Assembly: GCF_900491745.1 (NCBI RefSeq)
Contig: NZ_UETR01000008.1
Coordinates: 185,723-249,722 of the forward strand
Origin: Amarolinea aalborgensis
Lineage (GTDB): Bacteria; Chloroflexota; Anaerolineae; SSC4; Amarolineaceae
DNA: 64,000 bases
Reading direction: 5' to 3'
The notes under the pieces were generated by a model, which was given only the letters and a program-made list of their open reading frames with translations, did no database searches and was not told where the DNA came from. This document shows positions 52,010 to 61,970 of this stretch, one piece after another; position 1 is the first letter of the stretch, and every line of letters starts with the position of its first letter. A program made the position numbers and the translations under genes.

Positions 52010-55000
52010 GTGAAACCGATCCGTATCGTCACGCTGTTTGCTGTTTTGGCTCTGCTGTTAGTCCCATTGGCAGCCAACGCAAACCCACCCGCGACCGCCG
52101 CGCAACCAGCGCCGGCCAGTTCCACTTCCCCCCAATCCAAAACACCCGATGCGCCCTGCGCCTTGCTCGATGATGCGACGGCGCGTGGGCTGATGTCTGG
52201 CATGTTCGAAACCAAGCTACTCATCGCCTGTGGACGTCAGAACGAACTGGGCCAGGTCAAGTCCGACGCCGCGTCGGCCAGCCAACCGGGCGTTCCCTTC
52301 CTGGGCGCTGATGTCCTGGTGAACAACCCGGCCCTCGACACCGGCGGCACCTCGCACACCCAGAGCGAAACCACCATCGCCCGTAACGAGACCACCGGTA
52401 CGATTTGCTCGGCCTACAACGACTCGTACAGCGGCGTCGTCCAGGGCATCGGCTATGCTGGCTTTAGCCGCTCAACCAACGGCGGCGTCAGCTTCACCGA
52501 CAACGGCGCGGTGCCGGCGGCCGGCGGCGGCCAATCCTTCGGCGACCCTAGCCTGGTTTGGCGCAAGTCTGATGGCCTCTTCTACATCACGTCGCTGCAC
52601 ACCAACGGCCTGGGGCTGTGGAAGTCCACCGACGACTGCGCCACCCTCACCTGGGTCGGCATGGCCCATTCGGGCGCGAACGATGATAAGGAACTGATGG
52701 CGGTTGACAACAACCCGGCCAGCCCCTTCTACGGTCGCATGTACATTGCCTGGACCGACTTCACCGATTCCCGGATTCGCGCAATCCGCTCGACGGACGG
52801 CGGCCTGACCTGGTCAGCGCCGGTCATCTTGAGCGCGGCCAGCACGGACGTACAGGGCGCCTGGCCCACGGTCGGCCCTAACGGCAACCTGTATGTCTCC
52901 TGGGTGCGTTGGAACCCCTATCCCAACGGCCCCATCAACATCGAAGTCGTGCGCTCCACCGATGGCGGCGCCACGTTTGCTGCCACGGCCAACCCGCTGA
53001 CCGGCGGCATCAACCCGCAGGCGTCTGGCCCAACCGCAAGCTGCGGCCGGCCCGCACTGAATGGCAACATCCGCTACCTGCCCTCGCCGCAGATCACGGT
53101 GTCGCCTAACGGCAACGTGCACGTCGTTTACAGCCGCGACCCGGACGGCCTCAACACCGGCGACGTGATTGACGTCTACTACCGCCGCTCAACCGACAAC
53201 GGCGCCACCTGGGGCGCGGAAGTCAAACTGAACGACGACGCCACGACCCGCGACCAGTTCTTCCCGACCATCAGCGCCGGGCCAACAGGCCGCATCGTGG
53301 CTACCTGGTATGATCGCCGGCTCGACGCTGGCAACCTGCTTTTCGACTACTACATGCGCGTTTCGCATGACGGCGGCGTCACCTGGCAGGCAAGCCAGCG
53401 TGTGAGCGATGTCTCGTCGCCGGTCTACATTGACCCCAGTCTGGCAGCCTGCTACCACGGCGATTACGATCAGCAGCTTCAGGATGCCGGCTTCGGCTAC
53501 ATCCAGTGGTCCGATGATCGCAACATTCAAAGTGCGCACCAGGACCCCGATGTCTGGTTCGACAAGGAAGCCTTCGCGCCGGATTACACGTTGGATGTCA
53601 CGCCGGCCTCGCAGGCCGTCTGCGCACCGGCCAATGCGACCTACACGGTAAATGTCGGCTCGGTCCTGGGCTACGTGGACCCCGTCACGCTCGGCGTCAG
53701 CGGCAACCCGGCCGGGACAACCACCGGTTTCAGCACGAATCCGGTCACCCCGCCCGGCGCCAGCACCCTGACCATCGGCAACACCGGCGCGGCTGCAGCC
53801 GGCAGCTATAACATCACGGTTTCGGCCACTTCGACCTCCGGTCCGAAGTCCGCCGGCGTCGTCCTCAATCTGTACACCGCCGCGGCCGGCCAGCCAACAC
53901 TGACCGCGCCCGCCAACGGCGCGACCAACGTCTCCGCCACGCCAACCTTCACCTGGAACGCGGCGACTCAGGCGGCCACCTATAGCATCGAAGTGGCGAC
54001 GGATGCCGGTTTCACGAATATCGTCGCCTCGGCCAGCGGCCTGACAGGGACCACCTGGAGCGGCGCCACGTTGAACACCAGCACGATGTACTACTGGCGT
54101 GTGCAGGCGACCAACGCCTGCAGCGCCGGCAACTATTCCGCTGTCTTCAGCTTCACCACCGTCGCGGCCCCTGGCGACTGCGGCCCCGGCACGACGGCCA
54201 ACATCCTCTACCAGTACGGCTTCGAAGCCGGCGCCAGCGGCTGGACGCACAGCGCCGCTGCAGGCACGGACAGTTGGGCGATCATCACGACGAACCCGCA
54301 CAGCGGCACGTCGCACTACCGCGGCCTCGATCCGGCCACGGTCTCTGACCAGCGGCTGGTCTCGCCGGCCGTCGCGATTCCCAGCGGCCAGAACCCCGTG
54401 ACGCTCAAGTTCTGGCACTTGCCCAACCTGGAGAACAGCGGGACGACCGCATGCTACGACGGCGGCATCCTGGAAGCGACGACCAACGCCGGCACGACCT
54501 GGACGCAGGTGGCGAACGCCAACCTGCTGGTTGGCCCCTACACCGGCGCGGTCTCCGCCAGCTTCGGCAACCCGCTGGCCGGCCTACAGGCCTGGTGCAA
54601 CGGGACCGTCTACTTCCAAACCATCGCCGACGTCAGCAGCCTGGCCGGGCAGACCGCGCAGTTCCGCATGCGCCTCGGCTCCGACACCTCGGTGAGTGAT
54701 GTGGGTTGGGACATTGACGATGTGACGGTGCAGAGCTGCCAGCCGGCGCAACCGACCGCGACGCCGACGGCGACGACCGTGCCGCCCACCGCCACCCCGA
54801 CGTCAACGGCGGTGCCGCCAACCGCGACGCCGACGGCGACCGCTGTGCCGCCCACGGCGACGCCGACGGCGACGGCTGTGCCGCCCACGGCCACCCCGAC
54901 CGCAACGCCGACGACCCCGCCGACCGGCGTGGAGTTGAGCAGCCTGAACCGCGGCGCAGGGTCGAGCAACCTGTGGCTGCCGCTGGCTCTCGCCCTCGTG

Positions 55001-55048
55001 CTGCTGGCTGTGGCGGGCATGGCGCTGCGCCGGCGCACCGCGCGTTAA
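52010..55048 (+). CDS. Secreted, C-terminally anchored propeller protein (BNR/sialidase-like), paralogue 1
   Basis: 1012 residues from GTG 52010, which has AGGAGG nine bases upstream and begins a signal peptide (IRIVTLFAVLALLLVPLAANA). Residues about 60-520 carry BNR/Asp-box-like repeats (SRSTNGGVSF, RSTDGGLTW, RSTDGGATF, RSTDNGATW, SHDGGVTW), the blades of a sialidase-type propeller; a catalytic sialidase triad was not identified. Then come a beta domain, a fibronectin-type domain (TLTAPANGATNVSATPTFTW), an immune-inhibitor-A-like jelly-roll (about 730-900), a Thr-Pro linker and a C-terminal membrane helix with RRRTAR tail. The last 430 residues are almost the same as in the gene at 58431. 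Codons upstream of 52010 are rejected. Confidence 0.83.
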   Translation: MKPIRIVTLFAVLALLLVPLAANANPPATAAQPAPASSTSPQSKTPDAPCALLDDATARGLMSGMFETKLLIACGRQNELGQVKSDAASASQPGVPFLGADVLVNNPALDTGGTSHTQSETTIARNETTGTICSAYNDSYSGVVQGIGYAGFSRSTNGGVSFTDNGAVPAAGGGQSFGDPSLVWRKSDGLFYITSLHTNGLGLWKSTDDCATLTWVGMAHSGANDDKELMAVDNNPASPFYGRMYIAWTDFTDSRIRAIRSTDGGLTWSAPVILSAASTDVQGAWPTVGPNGNLYVSWVRWNPYPNGPINIEVVRSTDGGATFAATANPLTGGINPQASGPTASCGRPALNGNIRYLPSPQITVSPNGNVHVVYSRDPDGLNTGDVIDVYYRRSTDNGATWGAEVKLNDDATTRDQFFPTISAGPTGRIVATWYDRRLDAGNLLFDYYMRVSHDGGVTWQASQRVSDVSSPVYIDPSLAACYHGDYDQQLQDAGFGYIQWSDDRNIQSAHQDPDVWFDKEAFAPDYTLDVTPASQAVCAPANATYTVNVGSVLGYVDPVTLGVSGNPAGTTTGFSTNPVTPPGASTLTIGNTGAAAAGSYNITVSATSTSGPKSAGVVLNLYTAAAGQPTLTAPANGATNVSATPTFTWNAATQAATYSIEVATDAGFTNIVASASGLTGTTWSGATLNTSTMYYWRVQATNACSAGNYSAVFSFTTVAAPGDCGPGTTANILYQYGFEAGASGWTHSAAAGTDSWAIITTNPHSGTSHYRGLDPATVSDQRLVSPAVAIPSGQNPVTLKFWHLPNLENSGTTACYDGGILEATTNAGTTWTQVANANLLVGPYTGAVSASFGNPLAGLQAWCNGTVYFQTIADVSSLAGQTAQFRMRLGSDTSVSDVGWDIDDVTVQSCQPAQPTATPTATTVPPTATPTSTAVPPTATPTATAVPPTATPTATAVPPTATPTATPTTPPTGVELSSLNRGAGSSNLWLPLALALVLLAVAGMALRRRTAR

Positions 55049-55140
55049 GCGCATACAAAATCACGGGGTCTGACTGATTGTGGCCGCCGGCTTCATCGCC
55101 GACGGCCATGCGCCAGCCATCCCTGTTCAGTTTCATGCAT

Positions 55141-55177
55141 GGCGTTCTGGCCTGGTTCATCTTCAGGCCAGAACGCC
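55141..55177. terminator. Perfect 14-bp hairpin after the sialidase-like gene
   Basis: GGCGTTCTGGCCTG (55141-55154), nine-base loop, CAGGCCAGAACGCC (55164-55177). No T run follows. Probable transcript end, or RNA-stability element, before the ABC transporter genes. Confidence 0.55.
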
Positions 55178-55249
55178 CATCACCTGTGAGCGACTAGCGG
55201 CTTCGGGTGATGTCATTGGCGCCACATCAAGCGCCGCACGGTCCATCAC

Positions 55250-56212
55250 ATGTCCGGGGTAATTAGCGTGTCTTCGACAGATCAGCGGCCCACTCGCTCT
55301 CAAACACCGCGCATTGTTCAAGGGCCAAAGATCTGGTCGCTTCTTTCGTACGAAACCCAGACCCGTCTCTTTTTGGTTCCCTTTTTTCTTGGCTCCCTGA
55401 TCTTGATCGTCCTTCCCGCCCTGATTACCCTGGTCGTAGCTTTCACCAAGTACAACGCCATCCAGCCGCCGATCTGGATCGGCCTGGACAACTTTCGGGC
55501 GCTGCTGGCTTCGCCGCTGGCGCGGCTGTCGCTGCGCATCTCGCTGCAGTTCATCTTCCTGGCTGTGCCGCTGCGTTTGATCGGCGCGCTGCTGCTGGCG
55601 CTCTTGCTGCAGCGGGGCGGTCGCCTGTTCGGCGGACTGCGCGCCGTGGTCTTTCTGCCGACCATCCTCCCCGAAGGCGCCTACGCACTGATCTGGCTGT
55701 GGATCCTCAACCCGCTGTATGGCCCCTTGAACGCCGTGCTGCACGCCGTGGGACTGCCAACGCCTGACTGGCTGCTCAACCCAACGACCGCGCGGCTGAG
55801 CATGGTGCTGATGGCGCTGTTCACCATTGGCGAGGGGATGGCGCTGCTGCTGGTTGGCCTCAAGACCATTCCTAGGGTATACTATGAGGCGGCACGTGTT
55901 GACGGCGCGAACGCCTGGCAGTCCTTCTGGCGCATTTCCCTGCCGCTGCTCACGCCGTGGCTGCTGATTCTGACGTTTCGCGATATCGTGGTCAGCCTGC
56001 AGAATACGTTCACGCCGTCCTTTGTCATGACTTACGGCGGCCCCTATTACGCCACGACCTTCGTACCGCTGATGCTTTTCGAACTGGCCTTTGACCTCTT
56101 CGATTTTGGCGTGGCCGCGGCGATGACCGTGGTTCTGTACTTGTTGACCAGCCTGTTGGTGGTGGGCATTGTGAACCTGGTTGGACTAAACAGACATGAC
56201 GACGTCGCCTGA
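55250..56212 (+). CDS. ABC transporter permease (MalF/UgpA-like)
   Basis: 320 residues, six or so membrane helices. The conserved EAA loop EAARVDGANAWQSFWRISLP lies at about 216-235 and binds the ATPase. Resembles the CUT1 family of carbohydrate importers. Its end overlaps the start of the next permease gene by 17 bases. The ATP-hydrolysing subunit is not in the cluster, which is usual in bacteria that share one MsmK/UgpC-type ATPase among importers. Confidence 0.9.
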   Translation: MSGVISVSSTDQRPTRSQTPRIVQGPKIWSLLSYETQTRLFLVPFFLGSLILIVLPALITLVVAFTKYNAIQPPIWIGLDNFRALLASPLARLSLRISLQFIFLAVPLRLIGALLLALLLQRGGRLFGGLRAVVFLPTILPEGAYALIWLWILNPLYGPLNAVLHAVGLPTPDWLLNPTTARLSMVLMALFTIGEGMALLLVGLKTIPRVYYEAARVDGANAWQSFWRISLPLLTPWLLILTFRDIVVSLQNTFTPSFVMTYGGPYYATTFVPLMLFELAFDLFDFGVAAAMTVVLYLLTSLLVVGIVNLVGLNRHDDVA

Positions 56213-57110
56213 ACCGGCCGAAGAGCATGTCCCAGCGCCGCCCGCAATCGCCCGCGCGGGCCAAGCGCCGCGTTCTAGGCGAGAAACTACCCGCTTTGTC
56301 GTTTTGGCCGTGGTCGGAGTCGCCGTGGCGGTTGTGTTCGTTCTGCCGCTCTTCTGGATGGCGGTCGTGTCGCTGCGGCCCGTGGGACTGCCGCCCCCCC
56401 GCACCGTCGAGTGGTGGCCGGCCGATCCGCAGTGGGGCAACTACATCGAGATTTTTCGCCAGGTGCCGATGGCCCGTTACCTGCTCAACTCGGCGCTGGT
56501 CGTCGCGGTCTCCGTGCCGCTGACACTGCTCACTGCGTCGCTGGGCGGATTTGGCCTCTCGCAGCTGCGCGATCCCTGGCGCAGCCGCCTGGTGGTCGCC
56601 GCCGTTTTTCTGCTCATGGTGCCGCCGTCAGCCGTCTGGCTGTTCCGCTACCAAATGCTGAGTTGGGCCGGCCTCTTGCGCACGATATGGTCGTTGATCC
56701 TGCCGGCCTTTGCCGGCGGCGGGCCGCTGCTGGTGCTGATCTTCTACTGGACGTTCCGCCGCACGCCGGTCGAGATGTACGAGGCGGCGCGGCTCGAAGG
56801 CGCGGACGCTTGGACGGCCTACCAGGAGCTTGCCATGCCCATGGCTCGACCAACGGTGGCCGCGGTCGTTATGTTAGCCTTCGTTCTGTTCTGGAACGAC
56901 TTTACCAACCCGGTGCTCTATCTGTACCGGCCGCAGACCTACACCCTGCCGATCGGCGTGCAGATTCTCAAGCAGCTCGATGCAACGAACTGGCCGCTGT
57001 TGATGGCCGGGGCCACCTTCATGACCATCCCGATCATTGTGATCTTCTTTGTCTTGCAGCCGCTCTTTCTGAGCGACAACTCCATCGCTTCACTCTTGGA
57101 GAAAAGCTGA
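56196..57110 (+). CDS. ABC transporter permease (MalG/UgpE-like)
   Basis: 304 residues with six predicted helices; EAA loop EAARLEGADAWTAYQELAMP at about 197-216. Forms the transmembrane pair with the preceding permease. N-terminal 30 residues are a hydrophilic tail. It overlaps the preceding gene by 17 bases and its stop overlaps the next ATG by one (TGATG). Confidence 0.9.
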   Translation: MTTSPEPAEEHVPAPPAIARAGQAPRSRRETTRFVVLAVVGVAVAVVFVLPLFWMAVVSLRPVGLPPPRTVEWWPADPQWGNYIEIFRQVPMARYLLNSALVVAVSVPLTLLTASLGGFGLSQLRDPWRSRLVVAAVFLLMVPPSAVWLFRYQMLSWAGLLRTIWSLILPAFAGGGPLLVLIFYWTFRRTPVEMYEAARLEGADAWTAYQELAMPMARPTVAAVVMLAFVLFWNDFTNPVLYLYRPQTYTLPIGVQILKQLDATNWPLLMAGATFMTIPIIVIFFVLQPLFLSDNSIASLLEKS

Positions 57111-58390
57111 TGCGCAAACTGATTCTGCTGTTGTTCACTCTGTTGTTGATGGCGCCGGCCCTGGCGGGCTGCGCCACCGCGCCGATCCAGCACTCGACTG
57201 CGTTCATGGTCTCCGGCAGCAAAGAGGAGTACGATGCTTACCAGAAGCTCGTGGACTCCTTCCAAACCGCCAACCCGGCCTACAAAGTGGAACTGCGCTA
57301 CGTGCCGGACGATGCCGATTATCTGCGCCGCCTGGCGGCCGATTTCGCCGCTGGCGCGCCCGCGGACGTCATGCTGCTCAACTACCGCCGCATTGCCCCG
57401 TTCGCCGATGAAGGCGCGCTGGGGGCCGTTGGGCCGTATCTCGCCAAAAGCCAGGTGATCAAAGAAGGCGATTTCTATCAGCCGGCCCTGGATGCGTTTC
57501 GCTACAAGGGCGAGCTGTGGTGCCTCCCGCAAAATGTATCCAGCCTGGTGATCTACTACAACAAGGCGCTGTTCGACGCCGCCGGCGTGGCTTATCCGGC
57601 GAATGATTGGACGTGGGCCGACTTCGTGGCCGCCGCGAAGGCGTTGACGCTGGACAAGAACGGCGACGGCGTCACCGACCAGTATGGCGTTGGCATTGAC
57701 CCCATCCTCTACCGCCTGGCCCCCTTCATCTGGCAGGCCGGCGGCGAGCTGGTGGACAACCCCGCCAACCCGACGCGCCTCAGTCTGGACAGCCCGGCCG
57801 CACGCCTGGCATTCCAATGGTTCGTGGACTTGCAGGTCAAGGAGAAGGTCGTTCCGGACGCGGCCGCCGAGGCTGCGCAGGACAGCCAGAGCCGCTTCCT
57901 CAGCGGCGCGCTGGGCATGTACTTCAACAGCCGGCGGTCGGTGCCGACCATGCGCACGATCAAAGATTTTGATTGGGACGTGGCGCCGCTGCCCCGTGGG
58001 GCGCAGCCGGCCAGCGTCCTCCACAGCGACGGCTATTGCATGGCCGCTAAAAGTAAGGACAAGGAGGCAGCCTGGAAATTCATCGAATACGCCAACTCCG
58101 TCACAGGCCAAGAAATTGTGGCCCGCACCGGCCGCACCGTGCCATCGCTGCGCGCGGTGGCCGAGTCAGCCAGTTTCCTTGACCCGGCCCAAAAGCCGGT
58201 CCACAGCCAGGTGTGGCTCGACGCCGTACCCACGCTGCGCACGGTTCCGGTCATGTCGAATTGGCCGGCCATCGAAGACGCCGCCAGCAAAGAAGTCGAG
58301 CGCGCATTCTATGGCCAAGCATCTGTGGAAGAGGCCGCCGCAGCGGCTTCAAACCTAACCCAATCCCTTTTCAAGAAATCCGCCCCGTAA
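57110..58390 (+). CDS. ABC transporter substrate-binding lipoprotein (family 1, sugar type)
   Basis: 426 residues. Lipobox ALAGC with Cys21 after a hydrophobic start, so anchored outside the membrane. Two-domain binding-protein fold of the MalE/UgpB class, with YDAYQKLVDSFQTANPAYKVELRYVP at the start and GELWCLPQNVSSLVIYYNKALFDAAG near 140-165, typical of carbohydrate binding. TGATG overlap couples it to the permease. Ligand unknown. The frame can be traced up to 56411, but this is inside the permease gene. Confidence 0.9.
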   Translation: MRKLILLLFTLLLMAPALAGCATAPIQHSTAFMVSGSKEEYDAYQKLVDSFQTANPAYKVELRYVPDDADYLRRLAADFAAGAPADVMLLNYRRIAPFADEGALGAVGPYLAKSQVIKEGDFYQPALDAFRYKGELWCLPQNVSSLVIYYNKALFDAAGVAYPANDWTWADFVAAAKALTLDKNGDGVTDQYGVGIDPILYRLAPFIWQAGGELVDNPANPTRLSLDSPAARLAFQWFVDLQVKEKVVPDAAAEAAQDSQSRFLSGALGMYFNSRRSVPTMRTIKDFDWDVAPLPRGAQPASVLHSDGYCMAAKSKDKEAAWKFIEYANSVTGQEIVARTGRTVPSLRAVAESASFLDPAQKPVHSQVWLDAVPTLRTVPVMSNWPAIEDAASKEVERAFYGQASVEEAAAAASNLTQSLFKKSAP

Positions 58391-58430
58391 GAGAGTTCGC
58401 AACCTTGTTCGTGAGTAGGAGGAATAGTAC

Positions 58431-61400
58431 ATGAAGTACGCACGTAAGTTTTTCGGCGCCATCGCCATTCTGATGGTCGTGAGCCTGGTCTTCTGGCTGC
58501 CGGCTGATATGGCGAGCACCAGGCCCATCGCCGGGCAGCGCAGCGCGGTCAGTCCGCTTGGCGCGACGCAGCAGGAGACGCCCGTCGGTGAGTTCACCGC
58601 CAGCGATCCTGTCACGCCCGTCCTGACGTTGGCCGCACGCGACCTGCCAGCGCCCGTGATCATGCCTACGCTTGATCGCGAGATCAATCCGCGCATGAAC
58701 TTCAACGCCAACCTTGACCCCAACTTCGACGTGAAGGGTGGCCCAGACCCACTGTTGCCGGTGCAAGCCGCGGCGCCAGCCGCCCGGCCCGATGCCTTCG
58801 GCACTCCCATCTTCAACTTCAACGGCCAGGGCTACACCTTTGTCAACCCACCGGACACGGTGGGCGACGTCGGCGCCAATCATTACGTCCAAATGATCAA
58901 CGCCACGAACGTGGCCGTCTACAACAAGACCACCGGCGCCTTGATCCAGGCCTTTCCCCTCACGTCCCTGGGCGGCTGCGCCACCGGCAACGGCGACCCA
59001 GTCGTCCTGTATGACCAACTGGCCAACCGTTGGTTCTTGAGCGAATTCGGATCGGGCAACGCGCTGTGCGTTTACATCTCGCAGACGGCCGATCCGTTGG
59101 GCGCGTACTACTCGTATTCGTTCACCATGCCCAGCTTCCCCGATTATCCCAAGTACGGCGTGTGGGCGGATGCTTATTACGGAACTGCGAATGAAACCAG
59201 CCCCTCCGCCTTCGCGCTGGATCGCGCCAAGATGCTGGCCGGCCTGCCGGCCACCTTCCAGCGCTTCACGGTCACTGCGCTCTCGGGCTTTGGTTTTCAG
59301 GCGTTGACCCCCGCCGATTTGGATGGCATGACCGCGCCGCCCGCTGGCGCGCCTGACTACATCATGCGCCACCGCGACACGGAAGCGCATGGCCCCACCG
59401 GTTTGCCCAACAGTGACATCCTGGAAATCTATGCTTTCCACATTGATTGGACCACCCCGGCCAATTCAACGTTGACCAAGCTCACCGACATCACGACGGC
59501 CGAGTTCGACTCAACGCTTTGTGGACTCTCATCCTTCTACTGCATGGGGATGCCGGGCGTTGCGCAGGGCAGCACCTCCTCGCTCGACCCGATTCGTGAA
59601 GTGATCATGAACCGCCTGGCCTACCGCAACTTTGGCGACCATGAGACGCTGGTCGGCAATTTTGTCACTGACGTCGGCAACAACTTCGGCGGCGTGCGCT
59701 GGTTCGAACTGCGCAAGGTCGGCGCGGGCGCCTGGAGCCTCTACCAGGAAGGCACCTACGCGCCCACCACCACGGACAATCGCTGGATGGGCGGCATCGC
59801 CATGGACGGCGCGGGCAACATCGCGCTGGGCTATAATGTCTCCAGCAGTACGATCTATCCCTCGCTGCGCTATGCCGGCCGTTTGGCCTCAGACCCGCTG
59901 GGCACGCTGCCGCAGGGCGAGTACACCCTGGTCACTGGCGCAGCCGCCAACGGCAGCAACCGCTACGGCGATTACGCCGCCATGAGCGTTGACCCGGTGG
60001 ATGACTGCACCTTCTGGTTCACGGGCGAATGGAACTCTACCAGCCAGTGGAGCACACGCATCGGCGCGTTCAAGTTCGATGCCTGCGGCACGGCTGACTT
60101 CACCATTGCCGCCACGCCCGCCACCCAGGACATCTGCGTCGGCGCCAACGCAGCTTACACCGTGAACATCGGCAGTATCAGCGGCTACAACAGCCCCGTG
60201 ACCCTGAGCGCCTCCGGCAACCCCGGCACGGCTGGCTTCAGCACCAACCCGGTCACCCCGCCCGGCGCCAGCACCATGACCATCAGCGGCGCGGCCGCCG
60301 GCAGCTACAACTTCAATGTCGTCGGCACGGCCGCCGGCCCCAATGTCCACCAGGCCGCGGTTGGCCTCACCGTCCAGGCGGCTGCGCCTGGCGTGCCGGC
60401 CCTCACCGCGCCCGCCAACGGCGCGACCAACGTCGCCGCGACGCCGACCTTCACCTGGAACGCGGCGACCGGCGCATCCACCTATGACATCCAGGTCGCA
60501 ACTGACGCCGGCTTCAGCAACATCGTCGCCTCGGCTACCGGCCTGACCGGCACCACCTGGAGCGGCGCCACGTTGAACACCAGCACGATGTACTACTGGC
60601 GCGTGAAGGCCAACAATGCCTGCGGCGCCGGCAATTACTCAGAGGTCTTCAGCTTCTCCACCGTCGCGGCCCCTGGCGACTGCGGCCCCGGCACGACGGC
60701 CAACATCCTGTACCAGTACGGCTTCGAGGCCGGCGCCAGCGGCTGGACGCACAGCGCCGCCGCAGGCACGGACAGCTGGGCGATCATCACGACCAACCCG
60801 CACAGCGGCACGTCGCACTACCGCGGCCTCGATCCGGCCACGGTTTCGGATCAGCGGCTGGTGTCGCCGGCCGTCGCGATTCCCAGCGGCCAGAACCCCG
60901 TTACCCTCAAGTTCTGGCATGTGCCGAACCTGGAGCCGAGCGGCGCCACCGCCTGCTTCGACGGCGGCATCCTGGAAGCGACGACCAACGGCGGCACGAC
61001 CTGGACGCAGGTGCCCAACGCCAATCTGCTCGTCGGCCCCTACCGCGGCCTGGTCTCCGCCAACTTCAGCAATCCGCTGGCCGGTCTGCAGGCGTGGTGC
61101 GGCACGACCACCTACATCAACACCATCGCCGACGTCAGCGGCCTGGCCGGGCAGACCGCGCAGTTCCGCATGCGCCTCGGCTCGGACAGCTCGGTCTCCA
61201 ACCCCGGTTGGGACATTGACGATGTGACGGTGCAGTCATGCCAGCCGGCTGACCCCACGGCCACCCCCACGGCGACGGCTGTGCCGCCGACCGCGACGCC
61301 GACGGCCACCCCAGTGCCGCCCACGGCGACGCCCACGAACACGCCAGTGCCGCCCACCGCGACGCCGACGAACACGCCAGTGCCGCCGACCGCGACGCCG

Positions 61401-61616
61401 ACCAACACGCCGGTGCCGCCGACCGCCACTCCAACGGCGACCCCTGTGCCGCCCACCGCGACACCCACCGCGACGCCGACAACCCCGCCGACCGGTGTGG
61501 AGTTGAGCAGCCTGAACCGCGGCGCAGGGTCGAGCAACCTGTGGCTGCCGCTGGCTCTCGCCCTCGTGCTGCTGGCTGTGGCAGGCATGGCGATGCGCCG
61601 CCGCACGGCGCGCTAA
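58431..61616 (+). CDS. Secreted, C-terminally anchored propeller-like protein, paralogue 2
   Basis: 1061 residues. TAGGAGG eight bases before ATG 58431. Signal peptide (GAIAILMVVSLVFWLPA). The N-terminal half (about 90-560) shows a beta-propeller-like domain with PPDTVGDVGANHYVQMINAT, LYDQLANRWFLSEF and RWMGGIAMDGAGNIALGYN, a family I do not recognise further. The C-terminal half repeats paralogue 1: beta domain, fibronectin-like domain, jelly-roll, Thr-Pro linker (longer than in paralogue 1), membrane helix and RRRTAR. DNA identity over the last 430 codons is high enough to suggest duplication or gene conversion. It stands right behind the ABC transporter genes. Confidence 0.83.
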   Translation: MKYARKFFGAIAILMVVSLVFWLPADMASTRPIAGQRSAVSPLGATQQETPVGEFTASDPVTPVLTLAARDLPAPVIMPTLDREINPRMNFNANLDPNFDVKGGPDPLLPVQAAAPAARPDAFGTPIFNFNGQGYTFVNPPDTVGDVGANHYVQMINATNVAVYNKTTGALIQAFPLTSLGGCATGNGDPVVLYDQLANRWFLSEFGSGNALCVYISQTADPLGAYYSYSFTMPSFPDYPKYGVWADAYYGTANETSPSAFALDRAKMLAGLPATFQRFTVTALSGFGFQALTPADLDGMTAPPAGAPDYIMRHRDTEAHGPTGLPNSDILEIYAFHIDWTTPANSTLTKLTDITTAEFDSTLCGLSSFYCMGMPGVAQGSTSSLDPIREVIMNRLAYRNFGDHETLVGNFVTDVGNNFGGVRWFELRKVGAGAWSLYQEGTYAPTTTDNRWMGGIAMDGAGNIALGYNVSSSTIYPSLRYAGRLASDPLGTLPQGEYTLVTGAAANGSNRYGDYAAMSVDPVDDCTFWFTGEWNSTSQWSTRIGAFKFDACGTADFTIAATPATQDICVGANAAYTVNIGSISGYNSPVTLSASGNPGTAGFSTNPVTPPGASTMTISGAAAGSYNFNVVGTAAGPNVHQAAVGLTVQAAAPGVPALTAPANGATNVAATPTFTWNAATGASTYDIQVATDAGFSNIVASATGLTGTTWSGATLNTSTMYYWRVKANNACGAGNYSEVFSFSTVAAPGDCGPGTTANILYQYGFEAGASGWTHSAAAGTDSWAIITTNPHSGTSHYRGLDPATVSDQRLVSPAVAIPSGQNPVTLKFWHVPNLEPSGATACFDGGILEATTNGGTTWTQVPNANLLVGPYRGLVSANFSNPLAGLQAWCGTTTYINTIADVSGLAGQTAQFRMRLGSDSSVSNPGWDIDDVTVQSCQPADPTATPTATAVPPTATPTATPVPPTATPTNTPVPPTATPTNTPVPPTATPTNTPVPPTATPTATPVPPTATPTATPTTPPTGVELSSLNRGAGSSNLWLPLALALVLLAVAGMAMRRRTAR

Positions 61617-61970
61617 ATTGGGATGGTTCCGCTGTCAACCCTGACTGAAGGCATGGACAGGGTTCACAGGATTGGACGGATCGTTGGCCGTCTGGACCGC
61701 GCGTTTGGTTCGTGACGGAAGAAGAAAAGATAGTCCATGAAACAAGGCGCCGGTGGAAAACCACCGGCGCCTTCGTTATGCCGCGTTGACCTGGTGTGTG
61801 AGACGATCGTTCAAATTTGGAACTGCTGTTGGCGGATGCGAGGCGTTGACAAATGAGGGAACAGGGAATAGAATAACGATAGTGGCAGAGCCATGATCCA
61901 TTCCGCACCTGGTGGGGCGACATGACATTCCGTAGACGATTTACTGCGTAGACGTTGACCTGTCACAGCC
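61617..61970. other. Gene-free stretch before the integron remnant
   Basis: 354 bases behind paralogue 2. Apart from the hairpin 61746-61771 no gene, promoter or repeat was recognised. Confidence 0.5.
61746..61771 (+). terminator. Hairpin behind paralogue 2
   Basis: GGCGCCGGTGG (61746-61756), AAAA loop, CCACCGGCGCC (61761-61771), then TTCGTT. Eleven-pair perfect stem with only a weak T tail. Confidence 0.6.

Noticed and set aside
56411..57109. Long N-terminal extension of the substrate-binding protein
   Set aside because: It lies inside the permease gene; the lipoprotein signal starts at ATG 57110.
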